A DNA stretch of 64,000 nucleotides from Pseudomonas hefeiensis (GTDB lineage Bacteria > Pseudomonadota > Gammaproteobacteria > Pseudomonadales > Pseudomonadaceae): the NCBI RefSeq assembly GCF_030687835.1, contig NZ_CP117449.1, positions 4,898,001 to 4,962,000 on the forward strand, given 5' to 3'. The notes beneath the pieces are model-generated. The model was not told the origin of the DNA, searched no databases, and saw only the letters and a list, made by a program, of their open reading frames with translations. The stretch's first letter is position 1. Each line of letters starts with the position of its first letter. Made by a program: the position numbers and the translations under genes. This document shows positions 1 through 8,166 of this stretch, in pieces.

Positions 1-969
1 CCTGGCCCCAATGGCCCAGCGCGGCAAACGTATCCGGCGGCGCATCCGGGGCCACGGGCGGATGACCGGATCGGCCGCGCGGTTGAGCCACCAATGTCCA
101 CCGGGCACCGCTTCGTCCTGGCCGGCCTGGAAGCGGGCGAAGGGCTCGCGATTGAACGCCACCCAGGCTTGAGGGATCAGTTGCCGCTCGCCCCAGCGTC
201 CTTCCCGTTGCATCAACAGCCCCACCCGCGCCAGGTCCCGCGCCGTGAGGTAGGCGTAGGACGACCCGACAAAAGTGCCAGCGGCGTCGGTTTCCCAGGT
301 GGCGTGGCGGATGCCCAGCGGTTCGAACAGGGCCGTCCAGGGATAATCGGGATACCGCGCCGGGCCAACGATATTTTTCAATGCCGCCGCCAGCAGGTTG
401 CTGTCGCCGCTGGAGTAACGAAACACCTGCCCTGGCGGGCTGTCGCGTTCATGCTGCGCGGTGAACGCCGCCATGTCATGACGCCCCCGGGTATAAAGCA
501 TCGCCACCACCGAGGACTTGAGCGGTGCGTATTCGTAATCCTCCTGCCAGTCCAGCCCCGAGGCCCAATGGAAAAGATCGGCCAAGGCCATGTCCGGATA
601 CTTGCTCAACGCCGGGTAATACCTGGCGGCAGGATCCTGCAGACTGAACAGCTTTTGCCCATAGGCCACGCCAAACACCGTCGCCATCAGGCTTTTGCTG
701 ATCGACCAGGTCAGGTGCGCAGTGTCGGCGCTGGTGGGCCCGGCATAACGTTCGTAGACCAGCCGACCATCCTGGATCACCAGCAGCGCATCGGTACGGA
801 TGCCCTGGCGTGTGGCATCGTCGCGAGGTGCAAAGGCGTATTGCTCCAAGGCTTCGATGGCCGGCCCGGTGAGGGTCGGGCCACTTGGCCATTGCTCACC
901 GGGCCAGTCTTCGGCCTGGGCAGGCAGGTTGAGCAATAGCAGCGGGATCAGGAACCAGCCTTTGGACAT
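1..969 (-). CDS. Beta-lactamase-family serine hydrolase (3' end outside window)
   Basis: Partial gene: 323 codons are visible and the reading frame runs off the left edge without a stop. The N-terminus (about residues 1-19) is a hydrophobic secretion signal ending near AQAED, so the product is probably periplasmic. The class C beta-lactamase/penicillin-binding fold is indicated by an S-x-x-K motif (S89-I-S-K92) within TWSISKSLMAT and a later Y185-S-S that sits where the YxN/YSN motif is expected. These families include esterases and peptidases, so true beta-lactamase activity cannot be claimed. The ATG at 969 is chosen because it starts the signal peptide directly. A REPIN lies just upstream. 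Confidence 0.8.
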   Translation of the reverse strand, partial: MSKGWFLIPLLLLNLPAQAEDWPGEQWPSGPTLTGPAIEALEQYAFAPRDDATRQGIRTDALLVIQDGRLVYERYAGPTSADTAHLTWSISKSLMATVFGVAYGQKLFSLQDPAARYYPALSKYPDMALADLFHWASGLDWQEDYEYAPLKSSVVAMLYTRGRHDMAAFTAQHERDSPPGQVFRYSSGDSNLLAAALKNIVGPARYPDYPWTALFEPLGIRHATWETDAAGTFVGSSYAYLTARDLARVGLLMQREGRWGERQLIPQAWVAFNREPFARFQAGQDEAVPGGHWWLNRAADPVIRPWPRMRRRIRLPRWAIGAR

Positions 970-1050
970 GCTTGGGGCTCGCAGGATTGAACCTTCGGAG
1001 CCTATTCAGACTTGATGACAATTTGGGTATTTGTGTCGACAGTACTGGCG

Positions 1051-1139
1051 CCATCGCGGGCAAGCCTTGCTCCCACAGGTTCAGTGCCAAATGACAGTCT
1101 GCCGTAGACCTGTGGGAGCAAGGCTTGCCCGCGATGAGG
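1051..1139. repeat. REPIN, type I (inverted REP pair)
   Basis: Two inverted REP cores, cgggcaagccttgctcccac and its complement, are separated by about 28 bp. This fills most of the gap between two minus-strand genes and could act as a hairpin at the end of the upstream transcript. Confidence 0.9.
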
Positions 1140-1143
1140 CCCT

Positions 1144-2028
1144 TCAACCCAATGAAGATCCCAACGCCTTGGCCAACCGCTTGGCCCGCGCACCCGCCGC
1201 CATATCCATTACGGCTTTATCCCGCGTCCACATCTCGTGCCACAACGCCGGGCCGACGACCAGGGCGTCGTTCAGTTCGCCATCGAGACCGTTGAACTGG
1301 GCGAACAACCCACCCAGCAACACATGCCCGGCCGCGCTGGACGGGTTGTGCCGGCTCACTTCAGCGCAACCTGCCAGCAACCCCAGCAGGCGCAACTGCA
1401 GGGCTTGGGGCCAAGCGCACTCCTGCCCCACGCCATACAGCCAGGCGGCCATGGCACTGAGCACATAAAGGTCTTCCAGGGTGCGGAACGGTTTGACGTA
1501 GGCGTCCCAGCCGTCCCCGGCCAACAACTCGCACAGCGCACCATCAAGCACTACCCGTCCATGGCTGATGTCTGGCATCAGGGCGATGGCCGGGAGTTTT
1601 TCCAGGGTCACACCCGGCTCTCCAGGATAAACCACCGCAAGATTCAACTGCGGCGGCTCGCCGAACGCTTCGCCGCGGGCGGCGACCAGCAGCCACTCGG
1701 CGGCATCGCCCGTGGTAACAAAATCCTTGCGCCCGTTCAAACGCAGGTCGGTGACGCGAGTCTGCATGTCCGCCGGGCGCAGGCTGCGCTGCTCCGTGGC
1801 GCACAAGGCGCCCAGGCTCTGCGGTGCGCTCGGCCAAAGCACTCGCAGCGCCGCCTGATACCCCACCAGAAAAGCCAACCCCGGCGTTGCCATCAATCGC
1901 GCCCCCGTGACGGCCAGTTCGAACGGCGTCACCGGCCCCAGGCGTTGCAGCAAGGACGCATAACCCTCGGCCAGGTCCGGATGGGCGGGCAGTCGTTCGC
2001 CGCGTTCGATCAGGTTTTGCCAGGGCAT
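1144..2028 (-). CDS. Acyl-CoA dehydrogenase-like protein
   Basis: A 294-aa protein that starts MPWQNLIERG. The ATG at 2028 is preferred over an in-frame one at 2052 because a purine-rich GGAG lies about 7 nt before it. The sequence resembles the middle beta domain and C-terminal helical domain of acyl-CoA dehydrogenases. It is clearly shorter than the usual ~380 aa, with most of the N-terminal helical domain missing or divergent, so FAD-dependent acyl-CoA oxidation is uncertain. It is divergent from the ornithine-lipid genes olsB-olsA, 144 bp away; a link to lipid metabolism is only an inference from position. Confidence 0.6.
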   Translation of the reverse strand: MPWQNLIERGERLPAHPDLAEGYASLLQRLGPVTPFELAVTGARLMATPGLAFLVGYQAALRVLWPSAPQSLGALCATEQRSLRPADMQTRVTDLRLNGRKDFVTTGDAAEWLLVAARGEAFGEPPQLNLAVVYPGEPGVTLEKLPAIALMPDISHGRVVLDGALCELLAGDGWDAYVKPFRTLEDLYVLSAMAAWLYGVGQECAWPQALQLRLLGLLAGCAEVSRHNPSSAAGHVLLGGLFAQFNGLDGELNDALVVGPALWHEMWTRDKAVMDMAAGARAKRLAKALGSSLG

Positions 2029-2172
2029 AGGAGGCTCCTCAATGGCTGTCACATAAGCATCACCAAAGCTTCATGGCGATGACACCGGGGCTACATAGCC
2101 TGACTTTGCACAACATGGCTGCATAAAGAAAGTCGATCGGCTGCAACTGAACAGCCCGCACGGAGATTCGCT

Positions 2173-2928
2173 ATGACTCAGATCGCCCGCATCAGCGACA
2201 CTGGCAATGAACGCCGCCTGCAAGCCGAACGCCTGATTGGCGCCAAGGCTTTGCAAGAAGCCCAGGCCCTGCGCTTCAACGTCTTCAGCGGCGAGTTCAA
2301 CGCCAAGCTCAAAGGCGCGGAAATGGGTCTGGACATGGATGACTATGATGTTCACTGCGCCCACATCGGCGTACGCGACCTGAACACCGGCCGCCTCGTG
2401 GCGACGACGCGTCTGCTCGATCACCACGCCGCCAGCAGCCTGGGCCGGTTCTACAGCGAAGAAGAGTTCAGCCTTCACGGCCTGGTCCATCTCAAGGGCC
2501 CGATCCTGGAAATCGGCCGCACCTGCGTCGACCCGGCCTACCGCAACGGCGGCACCATCGCGGTACTTTGGGGCGAACTGGCCGAGGTGCTGAACGAGGG
2601 CGGCTACAGCTACCTGATGGGATGCGCGAGCATTCCAATGCAGGACGGTGGTGTCCAGGCCCAAGCGATCATGCAGCGTCTGCGCGAACGGTATCTGTGC
2701 ACCGAACACCTGCGGGCGGTGCCGAAAAAACCATTGCCGGCCCTGGACGTGCCGTCCAACGTCATCGCCGAAATGCCACCTCTGCTCAAGGCTTATATGC
2801 GCCTGGGCGCGAAGATTTGCGGTGAGCCGTGCTGGGATGAAGATTTCCAGGTGGCCGACGTGTTCATCCTGCTCAAGCGCGACGAACTCTGCCCACGCTA
2901 CGCCCGCCACTTCAAGGCAGCGGTGTGA
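2173..2928 (+). CDS. olsB: L-ornithine N(alpha)-acyltransferase OlsB
   Basis: OlsB transfers a 3-hydroxyacyl group from acyl-carrier protein to the alpha-amino group of ornithine, making lyso-ornithine lipid, the first step towards phosphorus-free ornithine lipids. The 251-aa length and a GNAT-like acyltransferase core fit the family, with the conserved stretch [19 protein letters not shown] (about residues 114-132) and LMGCASIPM further on. The TGA overlaps the ATG of olsA by one base (TGATG), so the pair is translationally coupled. OlsBA is known to respond to phosphate limitation in many proteobacteria; no Pho box was identified by eye in the ~120 bp upstream. Confidence 0.93.
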   Translation: MTQIARISDTGNERRLQAERLIGAKALQEAQALRFNVFSGEFNAKLKGAEMGLDMDDYDVHCAHIGVRDLNTGRLVATTRLLDHHAASSLGRFYSEEEFSLHGLVHLKGPILEIGRTCVDPAYRNGGTIAVLWGELAEVLNEGGYSYLMGCASIPMQDGGVQAQAIMQRLRERYLCTEHLRAVPKKPLPALDVPSNVIAEMPPLLKAYMRLGAKICGEPCWDEDFQVADVFILLKRDELCPRYARHFKAAV

Positions 2929-3722
2929 TGAGTCGGTTGCGGGTGTACGCGCGAATCGCGCGAGTGTTGCTGGTGGTGACGCTGGGCCTGAGCATGGCCA
3001 GCGTGTTCGGGCTGTTTGAACGGTTGGGTGTGGCCAACTCCATGCTGCGCCGCCAGCGCTGGTCGCGTTTTTTCATGGCGCGCCTGAGCCATGCCCTGCC
3101 CTTCTCCGTGACGGTGCACGGGCAAATGCCGCAACAACCCATGCTGTGGGTCAGCAACCATGTGTCCTGGACCGATATCCCACTGCTGGGCATGCTCACG
3201 CCAATGTCGTTCCTGTCCAAGGCCGAAGTGCGCACCTGGCCCGTGGCCGGATGGCTGGCGGCCAAGGCTGGCAGTTTGTTTATCCGGCGCGGCTCGGGTG
3301 ACAGCCAGTTGATCCGCAAACAGATGAGCCGGCATCTGGAGCAGGCCCATCCGCTGCTGATGTTTCCCGAAGGCACCACCACCGATGGCCGCTCCCTGCG
3401 CACCTTCCATGGTCGTTTACTGTCGGCGGCCATCGATGCTGACGTGGCGCTGCAACCGGTGGCAATCCGTTATCTGCGCAACGGCGAGCCTGATTCACTG
3501 GCACCGTTCATTGGCGATGATGATCTGTTGTCGCACCTGATGCGGTTGTTCGCCAATGACCGGGGCGACGTGCATATCCATCTACTGCAACCCATCGCCT
3601 GCCACGGCCAGGAACGCGCGGCACTGGCGTTCCAGGCTCAGCAGGCGGTGCATAAGGCGTTGTTTGGGGCGATTCCCGAGAAACAGCAAGCGCCGATGCG
3701 ACCCGCTGCAATTGCGGCCTGA
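2928..3722 (+). CDS. olsA: Lyso-ornithine lipid O-acyltransferase OlsA (1-acyl-glycerol-3-phosphate acyltransferase family)
   Basis: OlsA adds the second acyl chain to lyso-ornithine lipid at the inner membrane. The 264-aa protein has one N-terminal membrane helix (about residues 10-30), the catalytic N77-H78-x4-D83 motif in NHVSWTDIP, and the acceptor-binding FPEGTT motif at 146-151, the hallmarks of PlsC-type acyltransferases. The ATG at 2928 overlaps the olsB stop; a GTG three bases upstream is in frame but unnecessary. The gene ends in a REPIN. Confidence 0.92.
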   Translation: MSRLRVYARIARVLLVVTLGLSMASVFGLFERLGVANSMLRRQRWSRFFMARLSHALPFSVTVHGQMPQQPMLWVSNHVSWTDIPLLGMLTPMSFLSKAEVRTWPVAGWLAAKAGSLFIRRGSGDSQLIRKQMSRHLEQAHPLLMFPEGTTTDGRSLRTFHGRLLSAAIDADVALQPVAIRYLRNGEPDSLAPFIGDDDLLSHLMRLFANDRGDVHIHLLQPIACHGQERAALAFQAQQAVHKALFGAIPEKQQAPMRPAAIAA

Positions 3723-3745
3723 TCTGGATCTCTGCGGAGCCCCCC

Positions 3746-3834
3746 TGTGGGAGCGGGCTTGCTCGCGAAGACGGCGGTACATTCAACACAGATGTTGACT
3801 GATCCACCGCCTTCGCGAGCAAGCCCGCTCCCAC
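3746..3834. repeat. REPIN, type I
   Basis: Inverted pair of gtgggagcgggcttgctcgc cores with a ~40-bp central segment. It fills the gap between convergent olsA and acpH, and its last base lies 4 bp from the acpH stop codon. Confidence 0.92.
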
Positions 3835-3837
3835 AAT

Positions 3838-4422
3838 TTAGTTATTTGGTGTTGTCTGGCTCAATGCAAAATCCTGCAACTGCGGGTAGAACAACCGAAA
3901 GTCTTCGCTCAACGGCTCATAAAGCATGATCAATTCTTCCATCGCCCCGGCCAGTTCCTCCGGCCGGGACAGGCGTCGGGAAATGCCTCGCAGCACCTGC
4001 CCCATCACTTCGAACTCCCGGTAAGACCCCAGCCAGTCATCCGCCGCCATATAAGGCGCGATTTGCGCCAAGCGCCCAGGCAACTGCGGCTCGGCGGCAA
4101 GCACGCGATAGACCTGAGAGGTGAAGTCCAGCAACGGCCCTTCTCCATACAGCGTCCAGTCCCGGGCCAGGCAATGATCGAAAAACACGTCGAGCACAAT
4201 TCCGGCATAGCGCCGCCGCACGGTGGAAAAACGCGACAGAGCGATATCCACCACCGGGTGGTGATCGGTGTACATGTCGATGCGCCGATGCAGGGCAATC
4301 GCCGCTTCGATCTGCGGATCGTACAACCCTTGCAGCGGCCCTTTGACGAAGTCGCCATAGAGGCTGCCGAGCAGTTGTTCCCGGCCGGGGCCGCCGAGGT
4401 GCAGGTGTGCGAGATAGTTCAT
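3838..4422 (-). CDS. acpH: Acyl-carrier-protein phosphodiesterase AcpH
   Basis: AcpH hydrolyses the 4'-phosphopantetheine arm from holo-ACP, recycling apo-ACP. The 194-aa length and the sequence match the family: the N-terminal MNYLAHLHL with GSLYGDF, then HRRIDMYTDHHP and a later VFFDHCLARDW carry the histidines and aspartates of the HD-like metal-binding site. The gene is monocistronic, convergent with olsA, and its stop codon directly abuts a REPIN. Confidence 0.9.
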   Translation of the reverse strand: MNYLAHLHLGGPGREQLLGSLYGDFVKGPLQGLYDPQIEAAIALHRRIDMYTDHHPVVDIALSRFSTVRRRYAGIVLDVFFDHCLARDWTLYGEGPLLDFTSQVYRVLAAEPQLPGRLAQIAPYMAADDWLGSYREFEVMGQVLRGISRRLSRPEELAGAMEELIMLYEPLSEDFRLFYPQLQDFALSQTTPNN

Positions 4423-4460
4423 GGCGCCAAGCTTAGCACCGCCGCCTCCATATCGTTATA

Positions 4461-4558
4461 ACCCGATATAGCGATTTATTCAGCTTTCAGATCAAATTCA
4501 TATTGGTGTATCGCGAAATAACGATTTAAGGTTCGCCTCATCGCGATATAGCGTTTTA
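4461..4558 (+). promoter_or_regulatory. Three operator-like direct repeats upstream of pyeR
   Basis: Three related 18-mers occur in the same orientation at 4461-4478, 4511-4528 and 4541-4558, for example tcgcgatatagcgtttta. Their starts are 50 and 30 bp apart, close to whole helical turns, so a bound protein would sit on one face of the DNA. Each contains an imperfect CGnnATA-nCG dyad. The block ends 20 bp before the pyeR start codon. PyeR is the natural candidate ligand because the P. aeruginosa orthologue is autoregulatory; binding here is inferred. Confidence 0.6.
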
Positions 4559-4578
4559 CTCATCCCGAGCTGCCAACC

Positions 4579-4881
4579 ATGACCCCCGACCTCGACGAAA
4601 TAATAAAAGCCCTGGCGCACCCAGTACGGCGAGACATCCTCAACTGGCTCAAAGACCCCAAGATCCAGTTCCCCGAACAGTTGCACAACCACGAATTCGG
4701 CATTTGCGCCGGACAGATCGACCAGCGTTGCGGCCTGTCGCAGTCCACGGTGTCCGCCCATCTGGCGGTGTTGCAACGGGCGGGGCTGATCACCAGCCAG
4801 AAGGTCGGCCAATGGCATTTCTTCAAACGCAACGAGGACGTGATCCAGCAGTTCCTCAAGCAAATGAGCCAAGAGCTCTGA
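4579..4881 (+). CDS. pyeR: ArsR-family transcriptional repressor PyeR
   Basis: A 100-aa winged-helix protein. The recognition helix lies in GLSQSTVSAHLAVLQRAGLI (about residues 54-73) and an ALAHPVRRDIL segment near the N-terminus is typical of ArsR proteins. The classic ELCVCDL metal-binding signature is absent, so it is a non-classical member that probably senses an organic ligand rather than a metal. The order ArsR-MFS-xenobiotic reductase is identical to the P. aeruginosa pyeR-pyeM-xenB operon (PA4354-PA4356), in which PyeR represses its own operon. It is followed after 17 bp by pyeM. Confidence 0.85.
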   Translation: MTPDLDEIIKALAHPVRRDILNWLKDPKIQFPEQLHNHEFGICAGQIDQRCGLSQSTVSAHLAVLQRAGLITSQKVGQWHFFKRNEDVIQQFLKQMSQEL

Positions 4882-4898
4882 CCCGACAAGGATCCACC

Positions 4899-6065
4899 AT
4901 GCCCCTCTCACTTCTCATTCTGGCCCTGAGCGCCTTCGCCATCGGCACCACCGAGTTTGTCATCATGGGCCTGTTGCCTGAGGTGGCGGCCGACCTGGGT
5001 GTATCGATTCCCGGCGCTGGCTGGCTGGTGACCGGTTATGCCCTGGGTGTGGCCATCGGTGCACCGTTCATGGCCCTGGCCACCGCGCGCTTGCCGCGCA
5101 AGGCTGCCCTGGTAGCGCTGATGGGGATCTTCATCATCGGCAACCTGCTCTGCGCCATCGCCAGTGACTACAACGTGCTGATGTTCGCCAGGGTCGTCAC
5201 CGCCCTGTGCCACGGTGCGTTCTTCGGCATCGGTTCGGTGGTGGCCGCCGGCCTGGTGGCACCCAACAAGCGCGCCTCGGCCGTGGCCCTGATGTTCACC
5301 GGCCTGACCCTGGCCAACGTGCTCGGCGTACCGCTGGGCACCGCGCTGGGTCAGGAAGCCGGCTGGCGCTCGACTTTCTGGGCCGTGACCGTCATCGGCG
5401 TGATTGCGCTGATCGGCCTGATCCGTTTTCTGCCAGCCAAGCGCGATGAAGAAAAACTCGACATGCGCTCGGAACTCGTCGCCCTCAAGGGCGCAGGCCT
5501 GTGGCTGTCCCTGAGCATGACCGCACTGTTTTCCGCCTCGGTGTTCACCCTGTTCACTTACGTCGCCCCGCTGCTGGGAGAAGTCACTGGCGTATCGCCC
5601 CGCGGCGTGACCTGGACCCTGGTGCTGATCGGCCTGGGCCTGACCCTGGGCAACATCATCGGCGGCAAGCTGGCGGACAAGAGCCTGGCGAACACGCTGA
5701 TGGGGGTTTTCATCACCATGGCCGTGGTGTCCACCGTATTGAGCTGGACCAGCGTCGCGCTGATCCCCACTGAAATCACCCTGTTCCTCTGGGCCACCGC
5801 CTGCTTCGCCGCCGTGCCGGCCCTGCAAGTCAACGTGGTGACCTTCGGCAAAGCCGCGCCAAACCTGGTTTCCACCCTGAACATCGGCGCCTTCAACATC
5901 GGCAACGCCTTGGGCGCCTGGGTCGGCGGCAGTGTCATCAACCACGGCCTGGGCCTGACCAGCGTGCCCCTGGCCGCCGGCGCGCTGGCCGTACTGGCGC
6001 TGCTGGTCACCCTGATCACTTTCCGTCAGGGCGGCAATGCCGACCTGGCCCCTGCCACTCACTGA
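4899..6065 (+). CDS. pyeM: MFS transporter PyeM (DHA1 family, AraJ/YdhP-like)
   Basis: A 388-aa inner-membrane transporter with twelve predicted membrane helices. It starts MPLSLLILALSAFAIGTTEF, the typical opening of AraJ/YdhP/NepI exporters, followed by the GYALGVAIGAP motif and the MFARVVTALCHGAFF helix. The ATG at 4899 has GACAAGGA upstream; longer in-frame extensions would overlap pyeR and lack the membrane-helix start. The substrate is unknown. Its place between pyeR and xenB suggests export of an electrophile or of a product of the reductase. Confidence 0.85.
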   Translation: MPLSLLILALSAFAIGTTEFVIMGLLPEVAADLGVSIPGAGWLVTGYALGVAIGAPFMALATARLPRKAALVALMGIFIIGNLLCAIASDYNVLMFARVVTALCHGAFFGIGSVVAAGLVAPNKRASAVALMFTGLTLANVLGVPLGTALGQEAGWRSTFWAVTVIGVIALIGLIRFLPAKRDEEKLDMRSELVALKGAGLWLSLSMTALFSASVFTLFTYVAPLLGEVTGVSPRGVTWTLVLIGLGLTLGNIIGGKLADKSLANTLMGVFITMAVVSTVLSWTSVALIPTEITLFLWATACFAAVPALQVNVVTFGKAAPNLVSTLNIGAFNIGNALGAWVGGSVINHGLGLTSVPLAAGALAVLALLVTLITFRQGGNADLAPATH

Positions 6066-6097
6066 CTTTTAACCCTTAACTTTCGAGGTTGTAATTG

Positions 6098-7148
6098 ATG
6101 ACGACTATTTTCGATCCGATCAAACTCGGCGACATCGAGCTGAAGAACCGCATCATCATGGCGCCGCTCACCCGCTGCCGCGCCGACGCGGGCCGTGTAC
6201 CTAACGCACTGATGGCCGAGTACTACGTGCAGCGAGCCTCCGCAGGTCTGATCCTCAGCGAAGCCACCTCTGTCACCCCCATGGGCGTGGGCTACCCGGA
6301 TACCCCCGGCATCTGGTCCAACGACCAGGTGCGCGGCTGGAGCAACGTGACCAAGGCAATCCACGGCGCAGGCGGCAAGATTTTCCTGCAACTGTGGCAC
6401 GTGGGCCGGATCTCCCATCCGTCTTACCTGAACGGCGAAATGCCGGTAGCGCCGAGCGCCATCCAGCCCAAGGGTCATGTGAGCCTGGTGCGTCCGCTGG
6501 CCGACTACCCGACGCCGCGCGCGCTGGAAACCGAGGAGATCGCCGATATCATCGAGGCTTACCGCGTCGGCGCCGAGAACGCCAAGGCCGCCGGTTTCGA
6601 CGGCGTGGAAATCCATGGCGCCAACGGCTACCTGCTCGACCAGTTCCTGCAAAGCAGCACCAACCAGCGCACTGACAACTATGGCGGCTCCTTGGAAAAC
6701 CGTGCCCGCCTGCTGCTGGAAGTGACCGACGCCGTCATCGAAGTCTGGGGCGCCGGCCGGGTTGGCATGCACCTGGCACCACGTGCCGACTCCCATGACA
6801 TGGGCGATGAGAACCGCCTGGAAACCTTCAGCTACGTCGCCCGCGAACTGGGCAAGCGTGGCATCGCCTTCATCTGCTCCCGCGAGAAGGAAGGCGAAGA
6901 CAGCATCGGCCCGCAGCTCAAGCAAGCTTTCGGCGGCCCGTACATTGCCAACGAACGTTTCACCAAGGACAGCGCCAATGCCTGGCTGGCCGAGGGTAAG
7001 GCTGATGCCATCGCCTTCGGTGTGCCGTTCATTGCCAATCCGGACCTGCCAGCACGCCTGAAAGCTGACGCCCCGCTGAACGAGGCGCATCCGGAAACCT
7101 TCTATGGCAAAGGGCCGGTGGGGGTATATCGATTACCCTGTACTCTAA
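6098..7148 (+). pseudogene. xenB: Xenobiotic reductase XenB (old yellow enzyme), frameshifted at the extreme C-terminus
   Basis: XenB is an FMN- and NAD(P)H-dependent reductase of activated C=C bonds and nitro compounds. The barrel is intact: MAPLTRCRAD, LQLWHVGRISHP, the catalytic pair H173/N176 in EIHGANGY, and NYGGSLENR. The family ends GPVGYIDYP-x-L. Here a run of five G (7120-7124) replaces an expected four; with one G removed the frame reads GYIDYPVL and stops at 7148, giving 349 aa, the usual XenB length. As written, the frame instead continues to 7201, adding about 20 unrelated residues and running through the terminator at 7165. This is most simply a sequencing error or a very recent mutation. 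Confidence 0.88.
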
Positions 7149-7164
7149 TTAATACGCCAGTCAG

Positions 7165-7196
7165 AAGCCCTGCCTCGAAAGAGCCAGGGCTTTTTA
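7165..7196 (+). terminator. Rho-independent terminator of pyeR-pyeM-xenB
   Basis: Perfect 8-bp stem AAGCCCTG (7165-7172) with CAGGGCTT (7185-7192), loop with an inner CTC-GAAA-GAG, followed by a T tract. It lies 17 bp after the restored xenB stop. Confidence 0.9.
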
Positions 7197-7329
7197 TTTG
7201 AGTTAAATATCCAGTCAAACATCCAAACTTTCTAAAACCCGTTCAACTACTCATAGTATCGCCAACAACAAAATGAACTGCCTTATTACAGCGCAGCCAC
7301 TAGCAACCACTACTGAAAAGGAATTCAAC

Positions 7330-7956
7330 GTGAACAACTCCACTGAAAACACCCAGCCGGCCAGCAGCAGTTTTTACGAAAACCTGCTGTCTCAGTTCAA
7401 CTACGCGCCACTGACGATTCTGTACGAATACCTCAAGTCGCTCGACACGCAAGATTACACCCAGGTGCTCAAAGCCTTGATGGAAAAGGCCAGGCAGAAC
7501 GACGAGGTCAACAGACAGCTTCAAACCTGGGAGCAGCAAAGCGTGCGCCCAAACCGCAGCCGTTTCCTGGTGAAGTTAATCAATCATACCGACCAGCCCC
7601 TTGAAGTCGGTGAAAACAATCTTAGCTTGGATGCCAACGAGCAAGCATTCATGAACATTCTCCCCTGGGACATCCAAGCCTTGAAGTTCGACTTCGCTTA
7701 TTCCAGACCCTTGGGCAGTCGCAGCAAGGATATATTCCAGCGCTTTATTATATTTGGCGATCAGACTCTCGGCTTTCGCTTCGACTTCGGTTTACGCGTC
7801 AATACTTCTTTCGGCGTTATTTCGCCGACGCTGACGCCTGTCCGGACAAATAAGGTGAGTTCCATCGGCGCAACCCCCATCAAATGCGTGACGCGTATCA
7901 CTCACTCGTCCAGTGAAGAACCCTACGGTTTTACCGTGGAAATTACCCTGAGTTGA
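7330..7956 (+). CDS. Protein of unknown function, low-GC orphan
   Basis: I do not recognise this 208-aa protein. The GTG at 7330 is chosen because AAAAGGAA lies 6-7 nt upstream; an ATG at 7273 has no ribosome-binding site. Residues about 15-60 are helix-rich and polar (FYENLLSQFNYAPLTILYEY). Residues about 75-208 look like an all-beta domain with alternating hydrophobics (FLVKLINHTDQPLEV, FRFDFGLRVN). There is no signal peptide or membrane helix. Base composition is visibly lower in GC than its neighbours, which suggests horizontal acquisition. It sits alone between the xenB terminator and the ttgR end, with a hairpin just downstream. A small beta-sandwich lectin or pore-forming fold is possible, but this is a guess from secondary-structure appearance only. 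Confidence 0.6.
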   Translation: MNNSTENTQPASSSFYENLLSQFNYAPLTILYEYLKSLDTQDYTQVLKALMEKARQNDEVNRQLQTWEQQSVRPNRSRFLVKLINHTDQPLEVGENNLSLDANEQAFMNILPWDIQALKFDFAYSRPLGSRSKDIFQRFIIFGDQTLGFRFDFGLRVNTSFGVISPTLTPVRTNKVSSIGATPIKCVTRITHSSSEEPYGFTVEITLS

Positions 7957-7964
7957 AAATGCGC

Positions 7965-7988
7965 TCCCGCCAGGCCAGTCTGGCGGGA
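7965..7988 (+). terminator. Hairpin after the orphan gene, possible terminator
   Basis: Perfect 9-bp stem TCCCGCCAG/CTGGCGGGA with a 6-nt loop, 8 bp after the stop. There is no following T tract, so intrinsic termination is uncertain. Confidence 0.5.
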
Positions 7989-8101
7989 CATCCGTCTGCC
8001 GCTTCGGACGCCCTTGTCGACCGGGCTTTCATCCGTATTCACAAGTGCGAAACAAATTTTCTACAAAATTCGCCGCCGATTGCCTATCAACCGAGCCAGT
8101 G

Positions 8102-8147
8102 TCGGTTTATAAAAGCATCCTTACGCGGATGTATTGACATAAACCGA
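8102..8147. repeat. Nested inverted repeat downstream of ttgR
   Basis: Outer 9-bp arms TCGGTTTAT (8102-8110) and ATAAACCGA (8139-8147) enclose an inner hairpin CATCC-ttacgc-GGATG (8116-8131). It lies 20 bp beyond the ttgR stop and may end the ttgR transcript or be an operator; no T tract is present. Confidence 0.45.
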
Positions 8148-8166
8148 TGCAATTATACATTTTGCT

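Noticed and set aside
1144..2028. Acyl-CoA dehydrogenase-like gene as a broken pseudogene
   Set aside because: It is shorter than the family but has a good start, an open frame and coherent codon use; a short divergent paralogue is more likely than decay.
4704..4898. N-terminal extension of the pyeM transporter
   Set aside because: The extra 65 codons lie in another frame of pyeR and do not form a membrane helix; the ATG at 4899 begins the family-typical TM1.
8134..8160. TTGACA with a downstream TATAC as a sigma-70 promoter
   Set aside because: The spacing is only about 13-14 bp and it would read into the 3' end of ttgR; TTGACA is part of a dyad.
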